A program made the translations under genes and the position numbers. From an uncultured Porphyromonadaceae bacterium (lineage in GTDB: Bacteria; Bacteroidota; Bacteroidia; Bacteroidales; Barnesiellaceae_A): a stretch of DNA of 64,000 nt. Shown piece after piece: positions 45,935 through 54,159 of this stretch. The stretch's first letter is position 1. The number at the start of each line of letters is the position of its first letter. The notes below the pieces were generated by a model. The model was not told the DNA's origin. It saw nothing but the letters and a program-made list of their open reading frames with translations, and made no database searches. The stretch is taken from assembly GCA_900538705.1 (NCBI GenBank), contig UPZG01000005.1, forward strand, positions 85,148 to 149,147, read 5' to 3'.

Positions 45935-47269
45935 TTATTTACGGCGCATTCCCTTCATGGCTCCTCGCATACCGTTTTTACCACCTTGAGTGACCATGCG
46001 CATCACCTTGCGGGTATCGTCAAATTGTTTTATCAATCGATTGACCTCTTGCACCGTCGTACCACTACCTTTGGCAATACGCTGACGGCGCGAACCGTTA
46101 AGTATGCCCGGATTGGAACGTTCGGCCGGGGTCATCGAGTAGATTATTGCCTCGATGCTCTTGAAAGCATTATCATCGATATCCATATCTTTAATGGCTT
46201 TGCCTACACCAGGTATCATAGAAGCAAGTTCTTTGAGATTACCCATTTTCTTTATCTGCTGTATCTGAGCCAAAAAGTCATTAAAGTCGAATTGGTTCTT
46301 GGCAATCTTCTTCTGCAAGCGGCGAGCTTCTTCCTCGTCATATTGTTCTTGTGCACGCTCTACCAACGACACAATATCGCCCATACCCAATATACGGTCG
46401 GCCATACGTGAGGGGTGGAAGTAATCTACAGCATCGAGTTTCTCTCCCGTACCTATAAATTTGATAGGCTTATTTACCACCGTGCGTATCGAAAGGGCTG
46501 CACCACCACGAGTATCACCATCGAGCTTGGTAAGTACCACACCATCGAAATCGAGCCTGTCGTTAAACTCTTTAGCCGTATTCACGGCGTCCTGTCCCGT
46601 CATAGAATCTACAACGAAGAGCGTTTCACCGGGATTGATAGCAGCCTTGATGGCAGCAATCTCTTTCATCATCTGCTCATCTATAGCCAAACGACCGGCG
46701 GTATCGACAATTACCAAATCGAATCCATTCTCACGGGCATATTTCACGCCATTTTTGGCTATTGCCACAGGGTCTTTCACCCCCTCTTCACTATACACGG
46801 GTACCTCTATCTGCTCACCCAGTACCTTCAACTGGTCGATAGCAGCAGGACGATACACATCGCATGCCACCAGCAACGGACGCTTGGCACGCTTCGACTT
46901 GAACATTTTAGCGAGCTTACCCGAGAATGTCGTTTTACCAGAACCTTGCAGACCCGACATCAATATTATAGCAGGCTGACCGTTAAGATTAACATCGGCC
47001 GTATCGCCACCCATGAGCGTTGCCAACTCATCATGGACAATCTTTACCATCATTTGCCCAGGCTTGACAGCCGTCAGCACATTCTGGCCCATTGCCTTTG
47101 CCTTTACCGTATCGGTAAATTGCTTGGCAACCTTGTAGTTAACATCGGCATCGAGCAAGGCACGACGCACATCCTTGAGCGTTTCTGCTACATTTATTTC
47201 GGTGATTTTTCCCTCACCCTTCAGTATCTTAAAGGAGCGTTCTAACCGTTCGCTAAGGTTTTCAAACAT
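45935..47269 (-). CDS. ffh: Signal recognition particle GTPase
   Basis: 444 residues from the ATG at 47269 (FENLSERLERSF is the normal N-terminus). NG domain: GLQGSGKTTFSGKLA (about 106-120), DVYRPAA, DTAGR and TKLDGD; M domain: the C-terminal methionine-rich helices including MIPGVG and the SGTTVQEVNRLIKQF RNA-binding block. It binds signal sequences on ribosomes and docks to FtsY. The short leader and consensus promoter fit constitutive expression. Confidence 0.97.
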   Translation of the reverse strand: MFENLSERLERSFKILKGEGKITEINVAETLKDVRRALLDADVNYKVAKQFTDTVKAKAMGQNVLTAVKPGQMMVKIVHDELATLMGGDTADVNLNGQPAIILMSGLQGSGKTTFSGKLAKMFKSKRAKRPLLVACDVYRPAAIDQLKVLGEQIEVPVYSEEGVKDPVAIAKNGVKYARENGFDLVIVDTAGRLAIDEQMMKEIAAIKAAINPGETLFVVDSMTGQDAVNTAKEFNDRLDFDGVVLTKLDGDTRGGAALSIRTVVNKPIKFIGTGEKLDAVDYFHPSRMADRILGMGDIVSLVERAQEQYDEEEARRLQKKIAKNQFDFNDFLAQIQQIKKMGNLKELASMIPGVGKAIKDMDIDDNAFKSIEAIIYSMTPAERSNPGILNGSRRQRIAKGSGTTVQEVNRLIKQFDDTRKVMRMVTQGGKNGMRGAMKGMRRK

Positions 47270-47310
47270 AGTATTTGTGTCTATATATGTTATCAATATA
47301 AATTACCGGG

Positions 47311-47342
47311 CAAAGGTAGTAAAAATAACCCGAACCCTCAAA
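47311..47342 (-). promoter_or_regulatory. Promoter of ffh
   Basis: Minus strand TTTG (47342-47339), 20 bases, TACCTTTG (47318-47311); leader about 35 nt. Confidence 0.8.
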
Positions 47343-47516
47343 TATCAAATCGTTATAAAGCATATTTCATAATTATATCGACGTAGCACGGCCATCGACA
47401 TAGATGATATGTAAATAATAATATTTTTTCACATATGGCAATGCAAGATTTACCCGATATGGAGTTTATATAATAAAGCACAAATATTACTTATTAATAC
47501 TACCAAACAAACCATT

Positions 47517-48266
47517 ATGAAAAAGATGAGATTGAAACCCGTAGTACCGGCAATATTGCTTGCCGCGTTGCTTCCCATGCTACATTCATGCTTAGACAAT
47601 GACGACAATTACTACATAGTATACAATGCCCCCAATGCCATTGTGACCGTAAAGCCCATCGATAACGGAGCCTTCTACATGCAACTCGACGACAGTACGA
47701 CCTTGCTACCGGTCAATATGGAGAAATCGCCTTATGGTGATAAGGAGTTACGAGCTTTAGTTAGCTGCTACGAGGTAAACAACCCCGATAAGACCTATTC
47801 AAAAGCCGTACATGTAAACTGGATAGATAGTATTCTCACCAAACCGACGGTGGCCGACAAAGGTACTCTAAACGATTCTCTCTATGGCAATGACCCTGTT
47901 GAGATTATAAATGACTGGATAACCATTGCTGAAGATGGATATCTAACCCTAAGATTCAGAACAAAATGGAGCGGTAACGGCATTACACACCGTGTAAATT
48001 TGCTTACCGATGTTAACCCCGAGAATCCTTATGAAGTACAATTCAGACACGACGCCCATGGCGACATCTGCGGAATATGGGGCGACGGATTGGTAGCTTT
48101 CAGGCTGAGCGATCTACCTGATACCAACGGTAAAACGGTAAAACTAAAACTCACATGGAACTCATACGACGGAGAGAAGAGTACCGAGTTTAACTACTGC
48201 ACTCGCAAGAGCACCCCATCGCCCATTAACATAGCCGAGACGAAAAGCGACATAGTGCTACAATAA
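47517..48266 (+). CDS. NigD-like lipoprotein
   Basis: 249 residues. A lipoprotein signal ends in LHSC (Cys at 25), followed by DNDDNYY, the typical NigD-like beginning; an N-terminal OB-like domain (about 38-105) and a C-terminal beta domain (about 110-245; YLTLRFRTKW, GLVAFRLSDLP) follow. It is a surface or periplasmic lipoprotein; the family occurs widely in Bacteroidales with no firmly assigned function, being first noted beside a bacteriocin-related locus. It precedes a sigma-factor gene that has its own promoter. Confidence 0.85.
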   Translation: MKKMRLKPVVPAILLAALLPMLHSCLDNDDNYYIVYNAPNAIVTVKPIDNGAFYMQLDDSTTLLPVNMEKSPYGDKELRALVSCYEVNNPDKTYSKAVHVNWIDSILTKPTVADKGTLNDSLYGNDPVEIINDWITIAEDGYLTLRFRTKWSGNGITHRVNLLTDVNPENPYEVQFRHDAHGDICGIWGDGLVAFRLSDLPDTNGKTVKLKLTWNSYDGEKSTEFNYCTRKSTPSPINIAETKSDIVLQ

Positions 48267-48280
48267 CGCGTCGACATATA

Positions 48281-48311
48281 TTTGCTAAAACGATGCTTCG
48301 ACGTACTTTTG
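48281..48311 (+). promoter_or_regulatory. Promoter of the sigma-factor operon
   Basis: TTTG (48281-48284), 19 bases, TACTTTTG (48304-48311). It lies between the NigD-like stop and the sigma-factor ATG; this also excludes a longer frame beginning with TTG at 48282. Confidence 0.75.
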
Positions 48312-48380
48312 CATCGAAAAAAACTTGCTGCACTATCTTCGCGACCGACAGCCTTACCCAAGGCTCGGCAAAAATATGAG

Positions 48381-48938
48381 ATGACAAAAACGAGTAATGA
48401 GAAAGAAGTCGTGCAAAAAATCCTTCATGGCGATACCAATGCCATGAAGGAGCTGTACGACATGTACATTGGTCGTCTCAACGCTATATGCTCACGTTAT
48501 ATTACCGACAAGGAAACCGTAAGAGATGTATTGCAAGACAGCTTCATCAAAATTTTCGAGTCGATAAGCTCATTTGAATATCGCGGAAGTGGCTCACTGC
48601 TGGCTTGGACAACGCGCATTGTTGTCAACGAGTCTATTGATAAACTCAAAGAGCAAGAACATTTCGAATGGATACACTCTATGAAAGATGTTCCTGATAT
48701 TCCCGACGACGAAATGCCCGAGATAGAGTCTATTCCACAATCGGCTATCATGGGAATGATACAATCCTTACCTACAGGCTATCGTACTGTATTTAACCTC
48801 TATGTTTTTGAAAACAAAAGCCACAAAGAAATAGCCTCATTACTCCACATCAAAGAGAGTACATCGGCATCGCAACTATATCGTGCAAAGGCAATACTCC
48901 GCGAAGAAATCAATCGCTACAACCAGTCAAACACATAA
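48381..48938 (+). CDS. ECF-type RNA polymerase sigma factor
   Basis: 185 residues from the ATG at 48381. Region 2 spans about 25-95 (MYIGRLNAICSRYITD, DVLQDSFIKIFESI, LLAWTTRIVVNESID) and region 4 about 125-180 (LPTGYRTVFNLYVFENKSHKEIA, a helix-turn-helix, with SASQLYRAKAIL). Two-domain sigma-70 proteins of this kind direct stress or envelope regulons. The next gene, 4 bases downstream, is a membrane protein that could act as its anti-sigma factor. Confidence 0.92.
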   Translation: MTKTSNEKEVVQKILHGDTNAMKELYDMYIGRLNAICSRYITDKETVRDVLQDSFIKIFESISSFEYRGSGSLLAWTTRIVVNESIDKLKEQEHFEWIHSMKDVPDIPDDEMPEIESIPQSAIMGMIQSLPTGYRTVFNLYVFENKSHKEIASLLHIKESTSASQLYRAKAILREEINRYNQSNT

Positions 48939-48942
48939 ACGT

Positions 48943-50202
48943 ATGGAGAAAAACTGGAATGACAAAATGCGGAAACGCATGGAAAATTATGAAGAACCTG
49001 CACCCGACGGTTTGTGGGAGAATATAGAACGCGCTACGAATATTCATAACGGTCCTGTCTCACTGCGACCCACAAAGCGCCATATATGGCAACGAATAGC
49101 AGCTGTGGCAGCTACACTGGCAATAGCCATAGTATGCACGTTGTCTCTACTTATCGTAGATAACCATACGCCCCTTACGTCCGACTCTACAACAAAGGTT
49201 CTCGCTCCATGCCAACAATCAGAAGAGCCCGTACATTTCCATACAGAAGGCTCGTCTTTAGCCCACTCAAATCCCCAACACATTACCTCTCACCCCACAG
49301 TCGAGGCCAACATCCCATCCGTATCCTCAACCGATACTACTCCCTCTCTCATACCTCAATATGATACACAAAAACCACTCCTGACAGATACCGGCGACAC
49401 AACAAATCATACACCAAAAGCTCTACCCAGACATATACTTACTCAAGACAACGACGACCTTATTGCGACACAGCACATAACAATGGCCAATCGACCCTCC
49501 AAGAGTTTTACCCAATGGAGTGCCTCGGTATTTCTGTCAAATACAACTTCCGGTAGTCATACATCACAAGGTTATGCACAACTGTCGGCCTCTAACAATA
49601 CCGCACAAGCCTCCATGCAATATGCCAACGAAAACAACATGCTTCCATTGATGTCAATCATACACTCCAACGCACGCAAAGCATGCCAAAGTAAGACTAA
49701 ACACAGCCAACCATTACGAACTGGTATCACCGTAAGGTATAACATAGACCACCGATGGAGCATCGAGAGTGGCATAACATACACTATGTTGCACTCACAA
49801 TTACAATCGGGTAGCGAAAGCTATTACTACCTCTCAAAACAAACACTGCACTACATTGGCGTACCGGTAAAAATCGGCTTCAATATATGGGAAAACCGCT
49901 GGTTTCTCTTCTACGTATCGGGCGGCATGACGATAGAAAAATGTGTCGACGGAAACATCACCACCGACTACGTTATGGAGGAACGTTCTACAACCAATAC
50001 CACTCCGATAAGTACCAGACCATTGCAATGGTCTATCAATGCAGCAGCAGGAGCACAATTCAATATACTACCCCAACTTGGTCTCTATATAGAACCGGGA
50101 GGCAGTTTCTACTTTGACGACGGCACGGCCATAGAAAATATTTACAAAGAAAGGCCACTCAATTTCAGCATAGAGTTAGGATTAAGAGTCTCTATAAAAT
50201 AA
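48943..50202 (+). CDS. Putative anti-sigma/beta-barrel membrane protein
   Basis: 419 residues from the ATG at 48943. Residues 1-45 are cytoplasmic and contain NYEEPAPDGLWENIE, the short N-terminal block found in Bacteroidota proteins encoded next to ECF sigma factors. A membrane helix follows (about 52-72, RIAAVAATLAIAIVCTLSLL), then a Ser/Thr/Pro-rich linker of about 130 residues, then a beta-rich C-terminus (about 225-419) ending in ELGLRVSIK, like an outer-membrane barrel. The protein might thus link both membranes and hold the sigma factor; role inferred from neighbour and architecture. Confidence 0.75.
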   Translation: MEKNWNDKMRKRMENYEEPAPDGLWENIERATNIHNGPVSLRPTKRHIWQRIAAVAATLAIAIVCTLSLLIVDNHTPLTSDSTTKVLAPCQQSEEPVHFHTEGSSLAHSNPQHITSHPTVEANIPSVSSTDTTPSLIPQYDTQKPLLTDTGDTTNHTPKALPRHILTQDNDDLIATQHITMANRPSKSFTQWSASVFLSNTTSGSHTSQGYAQLSASNNTAQASMQYANENNMLPLMSIIHSNARKACQSKTKHSQPLRTGITVRYNIDHRWSIESGITYTMLHSQLQSGSESYYYLSKQTLHYIGVPVKIGFNIWENRWFLFYVSGGMTIEKCVDGNITTDYVMEERSTTNTTPISTRPLQWSINAAAGAQFNILPQLGLYIEPGGSFYFDDGTAIENIYKERPLNFSIELGLRVSIK

Positions 50203-50233
50203 GCCACACACTCCCTCACCACCACGAAATAAT

Positions 50234-50259
50234 GCCCTTATTACAGACAAAATAAGGGC
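50234..50259 (+). terminator. Terminator hairpin of the sigma-factor operon
   Basis: GCCCTTATT (50234-50242) pairs with AATAAGGGC (50251-50259). Its right arm overlaps the hairpin used by the opposite-strand tRNA. Confidence 0.55.
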
Positions 50260-50282
50260 AACTTCTAATGGAAGTTGCCCTT
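50254..50282 (-). terminator. Terminator of the initiator tRNA gene
   Basis: GGGCAACTTC (50256-50265) pairs with GAAGTTGCCC (50271-50280), extended by AA/TT; on the minus strand TTATTTTGT follows. Confidence 0.8.
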
Positions 50283-50288
50283 GCTTAG

Positions 50289-50360
<72 letters not shown>

Positions 50361-50373
50361 ATGTTTACGGCTG

Positions 50374-50404
50374 CAAAGGTAAGGCACTTTTGAGTAGAAT
50401 GCAA
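50374..50404 (-). promoter_or_regulatory. Promoter of the initiator tRNA
   Basis: Minus strand TTG (50404-50402), 20 bases, TACCTTTG (50381-50374), about 14 bases before the tRNA. Confidence 0.75.
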
Positions 50405-50540
50405 TAGCTTTGCCCTATTTTTTGTATTAAAAAATACAAACAGGTTCATAACATTCAATTATACAGAGTGTTGCGATACACATCAAAAAACATAAAAACT
50501 CTACTGTCTGTATAAACTGCAATAAAACCGTTACAATGGC

Positions 50541-50570
50541 TTGAAAATTATAATAAAAGTATTACTTTTG
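50541..50570 (+). promoter_or_regulatory. Promoter of the TetR gene
   Basis: TTG (50541-50543), 19 bases, TACTTTTG (50563-50570); leader about 45 nt to the ATG at 50622. Confidence 0.7.
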
Positions 50571-50577
50571 CGCAACA

Positions 50578-50600
50578 ACAGTTTTACTGTGCAAACAGTT
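50578..50600 (+). promoter_or_regulatory. Candidate operator at the TetR promoter
   Basis: ACAGT-TTT-ACTGT (50578-50590) is a palindrome at the expected transcription start, and AACAGTT recurs at 50577-50583 and 50594-50600. Its position suits autorepression by the TetR protein. Confidence 0.4.
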
Positions 50601-50621
50601 ATAAAGTAATAAGGTAGAAAG

Positions 50622-51203
50622 ATGTCTGACGCTACATACCAACATATCGTAGAAGAAGCACAACGCCTATTTGCCCAAAAGGGTGTCACCAATACGACGG
50701 TTAACGACATAGCCGTGGCTTCGGGGAAAGGTCGTCGCACGATATATACCTACTTTAATAATAAGCAAGAGATATATCAAGCGGTAGTATCGACAGAAGC
50801 CAACAGAATGTATGATCGCCTCTCGGCCGTTGTGAATAAGGATATGCCGCCAAGTGAGAAATTCGAGAGCTATATAGAAGCCCGGCTCGAATGTATCCGT
50901 GAGGTGGTAGAACGCAACGGGTCGCTGCGCGCTGAGTTTTTCCATGATATATGGGAAGTTGAACGTGCCCGTAAAAAGATGTCGATACATGAGTTGGATT
51001 TGCTGAAGCGCATTTTAGACGAAGGGGTATCGAAGGGCGTCTTTATCGTACACGATACCACCGTAGCAGCTTTCATCCTGCATAGCGCCCTCAAAGGTCT
51101 TGATGTACCATATATATTAAATCATTTTGCCAAAGTGGGTGTAGAGCGCTCACGGATGCGAAGCCTTATTGCCGACTTTTTACTGTACGGCATCATGAAA
51201 TAG
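50622..51203 (+). CDS. TetR/AcrR family transcriptional regulator
   Basis: 193 residues. The N-terminal helix-turn-helix (IVEEAQRLFAQKGVTNTTVNDIAVASGKGRRTIYTYFNNKQEIYQAVV, in parts about 9-55) is typical of the family; the C-terminal ligand/dimer domain is unrecognised. It precedes a fabG-type gene by 81 bases, so it may regulate fatty-acid synthesis or simply share a transcript with it. A palindrome sits at its own promoter. Confidence 0.9.
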   Translation: MSDATYQHIVEEAQRLFAQKGVTNTTVNDIAVASGKGRRTIYTYFNNKQEIYQAVVSTEANRMYDRLSAVVNKDMPPSEKFESYIEARLECIREVVERNGSLRAEFFHDIWEVERARKKMSIHELDLLKRILDEGVSKGVFIVHDTTVAAFILHSALKGLDVPYILNHFAKVGVERSRMRSLIADFLLYGIMK

Positions 51204-51284
51204 GATTGAAAAGGAAACAGATTATACCAACATGCTCCACCTTCCCTACACGGGAAATGGGGCTTATTAAAAAACTGATAAAAT

Positions 51285-52031
51285 ATGAAATTGCTAGAAG
51301 GAAAAACAGCTGTCATTACAGGTGCAGCTCGCGGTATTGGTAAGGCCATTGCCTTGAAGTTTGCTTCAGAAGGTGCCAACGTTGCATTTACCGACCTCGC
51401 TATCGACGAGAACGCCAAAGCCACCGAAGCCGAAATTGCTGCCTATGGAGTGAAAGCCAAAGGCTATGCCTCGAATGCTGCCAATTTTGAAGAAGCCCAC
51501 ACCGTTATTGCCGAAATTCTGAAAGATTTCGGCAGAATAGACATCCTCGTAAACAATGCCGGTATTACGCGCGATGGTTTGATGATACGCATGGACGAGA
51601 AACAATGGGATGCAGTCATAACAGTGAATCTGAAATCGGCATTTAACTTTATACATGCCGTTACACCCATCATGATGCGTCAAAAAGGTGGTAGCATCAT
51701 CAACATGGCATCGGTTGTAGGTGTATCGGGCAATGCCGGACAGGCCAACTACTCGGCATCGAAAGCCGGTATGATAGGACTTGCCAAATCTATTGCCAAA
51801 GAGCTGGGCTCTCGCGGCGTTCGCGCCAATGCCATAGCTCCGGGCTTTATCATTACCGATATGACTGCCAAACTGAGCGACGAAGTAAAAGCCGAGTGGG
51901 CTAAACAGATACCTTTGCGTCGCGGCGGTACCCCCGAGGATGTTGCCAATGTCGCTACATTCCTCGCATCAGACCTTTCATCATATGTCACCGGGCAAGT
52001 AATACATTGCTGTGGCGGTATGAACATGTAA
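51285..52031 (+). CDS. fabG: 3-oxoacyl-ACP reductase
   Basis: 248 residues. TGAARGIGKAIALKF (about 12-26) binds NADPH, NNAGITRDGLM (about 88-98) and YSASKAG (catalytic Tyr/Lys, about 153-159) are standard FabG motifs, as is the C-terminal VTGQVIHCCGGMNM (VTGQ...GGM). It reduces 3-oxoacyl-ACP in type II fatty acid synthesis. An unknown second role in this context is possible because of the TetR neighbour. Confidence 0.93.
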   Translation: MKLLEGKTAVITGAARGIGKAIALKFASEGANVAFTDLAIDENAKATEAEIAAYGVKAKGYASNAANFEEAHTVIAEILKDFGRIDILVNNAGITRDGLMIRMDEKQWDAVITVNLKSAFNFIHAVTPIMMRQKGGSIINMASVVGVSGNAGQANYSASKAGMIGLAKSIAKELGSRGVRANAIAPGFIITDMTAKLSDEVKAEWAKQIPLRRGGTPEDVANVATFLASDLSSYVTGQVIHCCGGMNM

Positions 52032-52121
52032 AAAATTGTCTCAAAGATTCGAGGCGCGTTGCCATAAACAGGCACGCGCCTTTTTTTGGCTCAGTCAACT
52101 GCCTTGCGACAAAAAAACAAC

Positions 52122-52129
52122 TACCTTTG
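52122..52129 (+). promoter_or_regulatory. -7 element just upstream of the RluA-type gene
   Basis: TACCTTTG ends 6 bases before the ATG at 52136, so the message would have almost no leader. The upstream half is poor (TTG at 52104, spacing 15). Confidence 0.45.
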
Positions 52130-52135
52130 CAAGAC

Positions 52136-52876
52136 ATGGAAATTTTATACGAAGACAATCATATTATCGTCGTCAACAAAAACTGCCACGAAATAGTGCA
52201 AGGCGACAAGACCGGTGATACACCATTGAGCGAGACATTGAAAGAATGGCTCAAAAAGAAATACAACAAGCCAGGCAATGTATTTGTGGGGGTTACACAC
52301 CGTTTAGACAGGCCTGTGAGTGGATTAGTGCTTTTTGCCAAGACAAGCAAAGCCTTAGCCAGGCTCAACGAAATGTTTCGGAAGGGTGAAATAAAAAAAA
52401 CTTACCTTGCAATTGTCAAGAATCGGCCACCACATGACCAAGGAACTTTGATACATTATCTAGCCAGAAACGAAAAGAATAACAAAAGTATCGCCTACGA
52501 TACGGCACGCCCAGGCACGCAGCGTGCCGAACTAACATACCGTCTATTGGCCTCAAGCGAGCGTTACCATCTGCTCGAAATAGATTTGAAGACCGGTCGC
52601 CATCATCAGATACGATGCCAACTGGCGCGTATGGGATGCCCCATTAAAGGAGACCTGAAGTATGGTGCAGAACGGTCTAACCCCGACGGAGGTATATCCT
52701 TGCTCGCGCGGCGCATTTTCTTTGAGCACCCGGTATCGCACAAAATCATAGATATTGTTGCACCAGTACCCGATGAAAAGCTGTGGCACGACTTGGAACA
52801 GATAGCTGCTGCAAGACTGAACAATAATCAACAAAATGTCGAAAAAGAAGAGATAAACGGCCTAGAGACCAAGTAA
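52136..52876 (+). CDS. RluA-family RNA pseudouridine synthase
   Basis: 246 residues from the ATG at 52136. ILYEDNHIIVVNKN (about 3-16), THRLDRPVSGLVLFAKT (about 57-73; the catalytic Asp in HRLDRP), TYLAIV and LKTGRHHQIRCQLA (about 150-163) are diagnostic. No S4 domain is present, consistent with the RluA/RluC-D-like short form. Target (rRNA or tRNA site) cannot be told. It lies 104 bases after fabG with its own -7 element. Confidence 0.93.
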   Translation: MEILYEDNHIIVVNKNCHEIVQGDKTGDTPLSETLKEWLKKKYNKPGNVFVGVTHRLDRPVSGLVLFAKTSKALARLNEMFRKGEIKKTYLAIVKNRPPHDQGTLIHYLARNEKNNKSIAYDTARPGTQRAELTYRLLASSERYHLLEIDLKTGRHHQIRCQLARMGCPIKGDLKYGAERSNPDGGISLLARRIFFEHPVSHKIIDIVAPVPDEKLWHDLEQIAAARLNNNQQNVEKEEINGLETK

Positions 52877-52922
52877 ATATAAAAATTAACACTCAAAACT
52901 TGTATTTCTCGACATGACGTAT

Positions 52923-52930
52923 TACTTTTG
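52923..52930 (+). promoter_or_regulatory. -7 element for the structured RNA
   Basis: TACTTTTG; a plausible -33 element is not clear. A long non-coding, structured stretch follows. Confidence 0.4.
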
Positions 52931-52937
52931 TAATACA

Positions 52938-53171
52938 ATAATTGATGAGAATTTCGGGTCGCACTCAAGTAGATTGGGAAACTCATCAAATTTTATGAAA
53001 TACCGAGAAAAGCTTTGCGTCCTAATGGCGGGCCACGCCTCGAAAGAGGTTGCTTAGCACGGTGGATTACAAAGGGGCGGAGGCACTCAAATCCTGTTTT
53101 TTCGGAGTTTCATCGCATTCTTCGGTGTGACCCTTCTTATAAAGGCATCGGCCCAAAGGGGTCGATGCCTT
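52938..53171 (+). ncRNA. Structured RNA, possibly 6S/Bacteroidales-1-like
   Basis: About 230 nt without a credible gene folds into nested long-range helices: GGGTCGCAC (52956-52964) with GTGTGACCC (53125-53133), GAAACTC (52978-52984) with GAGTTTC (53105-53111), and CCGAGAAAA (53003-53011) with TTTTTTCGG (53097-53105, one G-U). An apical hairpin CCTC-GAAA-GAGG (53038-53049) lies inside, and a terminator hairpin closes the 3' end. The rod-like, bulged layout recalls 6S RNA; the Bacteroidales-1 family is another option. RNase P, tmRNA and SRP RNA motifs are absent. Confidence 0.6.
53142..53171 (+). terminator. Terminator of the structured RNA
   Basis: AAGGCATCG pairs with CGATGCCTT around a GCCCAAAGGGGT centre. 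The T-tract after it is weak. Confidence 0.6.
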
Positions 53172-53239
53172 ACTTATATATATGCACAATACAACGGTAA
53201 AATATGAGACCGACAGATAAAACCAAACTACTATAGATA

Positions 53240-54052
53240 ATGAGACATACCATTGCGGCGCTCTTACTTGCCTCTACAATAGCAAGTCTGGCACAAAACA
53301 CAACTTACATGGCCTTAGACGGCACACCATTAGAACAACCATATTCCGACAACCGTCCATACATGGAAATGTATACTCCCGAGAATCCTTGCGGAGCAGC
53401 TATTATCATTTGCCCCGGAGGAGGGTATCAATACAAAACCATGGATTACGAAGGCCGTAACTTTGCTCCCTTCTTCTGCAAAAACGGTATTACAGTATTT
53501 GTATTGAGTTATACATTGCCTTATGGCAATTATGAAGCACCGTTGGCGAGCCTCGAAGAAGCTATGCACGGCATCTCGCAGCATGCACAAGAATGGAAAA
53601 TCGACGTACAACGAATAGGTGTCATGGGCTCATCGGCCGGCGGACATTTAGCGTCGACTCTTGCTACAGCTTTCCATGCCGATACTCACCCGGCATTCCA
53701 AATACTACTTTATCCCGTAATTTCGATGGATGAGACTATTACTCATGCAGGGTCGCGTACCCGTTTGCTTGGCGAACATCCTGACCCCTCCTTGGTAAAA
53801 CAATTCTCTAACGAATTACAAGTAAAGACCAATACACCACCCGCATATATCATGGTAAGCCAAGACGACAATGCTGTACCCATAGAAAACAGTATACGCT
53901 ATTACAAGGCTCTTACCGAGAAGGGTATTCCAGCCGAACTACACATTGTTCCTACAGGAGGACACGGCTGGGGCTCACGCGAAACCTTTGCTTACCACAA
54001 TATGTTACTTACAACGCTGCAACAGTGGTTGGAAACCTACGTGATTAAATAA
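53240..54052 (+). CDS. Secreted alpha/beta hydrolase (acetyl-xylan/carbohydrate esterase-like)
   Basis: 270 residues with a signal peptide (1-18, ASLAQ). CPGGGYQYKTMDYEG (about 54-68; oxyanion HGGG-type loop) and MGSSAGGHLAS (nucleophile Ser, about 130-140) are followed by the acid region QDDNAVPI (about 212-219) and TGGHGWG (catalytic His, about 242-248). Proteins of this pattern are annotated as acetyl esterases or feruloyl-type esterases acting on plant polysaccharides; the substrate here is unknown. It is periplasmic and stands alone. Confidence 0.85.
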   Translation: MRHTIAALLLASTIASLAQNTTYMALDGTPLEQPYSDNRPYMEMYTPENPCGAAIIICPGGGYQYKTMDYEGRNFAPFFCKNGITVFVLSYTLPYGNYEAPLASLEEAMHGISQHAQEWKIDVQRIGVMGSSAGGHLASTLATAFHADTHPAFQILLYPVISMDETITHAGSRTRLLGEHPDPSLVKQFSNELQVKTNTPPAYIMVSQDDNAVPIENSIRYYKALTEKGIPAELHIVPTGGHGWGSRETFAYHNMLLTTLQQWLETYVIK

Positions 54053-54159
54053 ACAATCATTCATACAGGTTACCGATACCGGGCACACACAACTAAAATA
54101 TCAATATCAACAGCCGATACTATCTACGACGACAGTACAATTAATACCTCCAAACAACA

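Noticed and set aside
46415..47245. 276-codon plus-strand frame across ffh
   Set aside because: Antisense to ffh and without any recognisable domain.
52938..53171. RNase P RNA, tmRNA or SRP RNA
   Set aside because: The conserved GAGGAAAGTCC-type core, a tRNA-like 3' end, and the SRP GGAAGGAAGC loop are all absent.
53015..53200. 61-codon frame downstream of the RluA-type gene
   Set aside because: It lies inside the structured RNA; base pairing explains the sequence better than coding.
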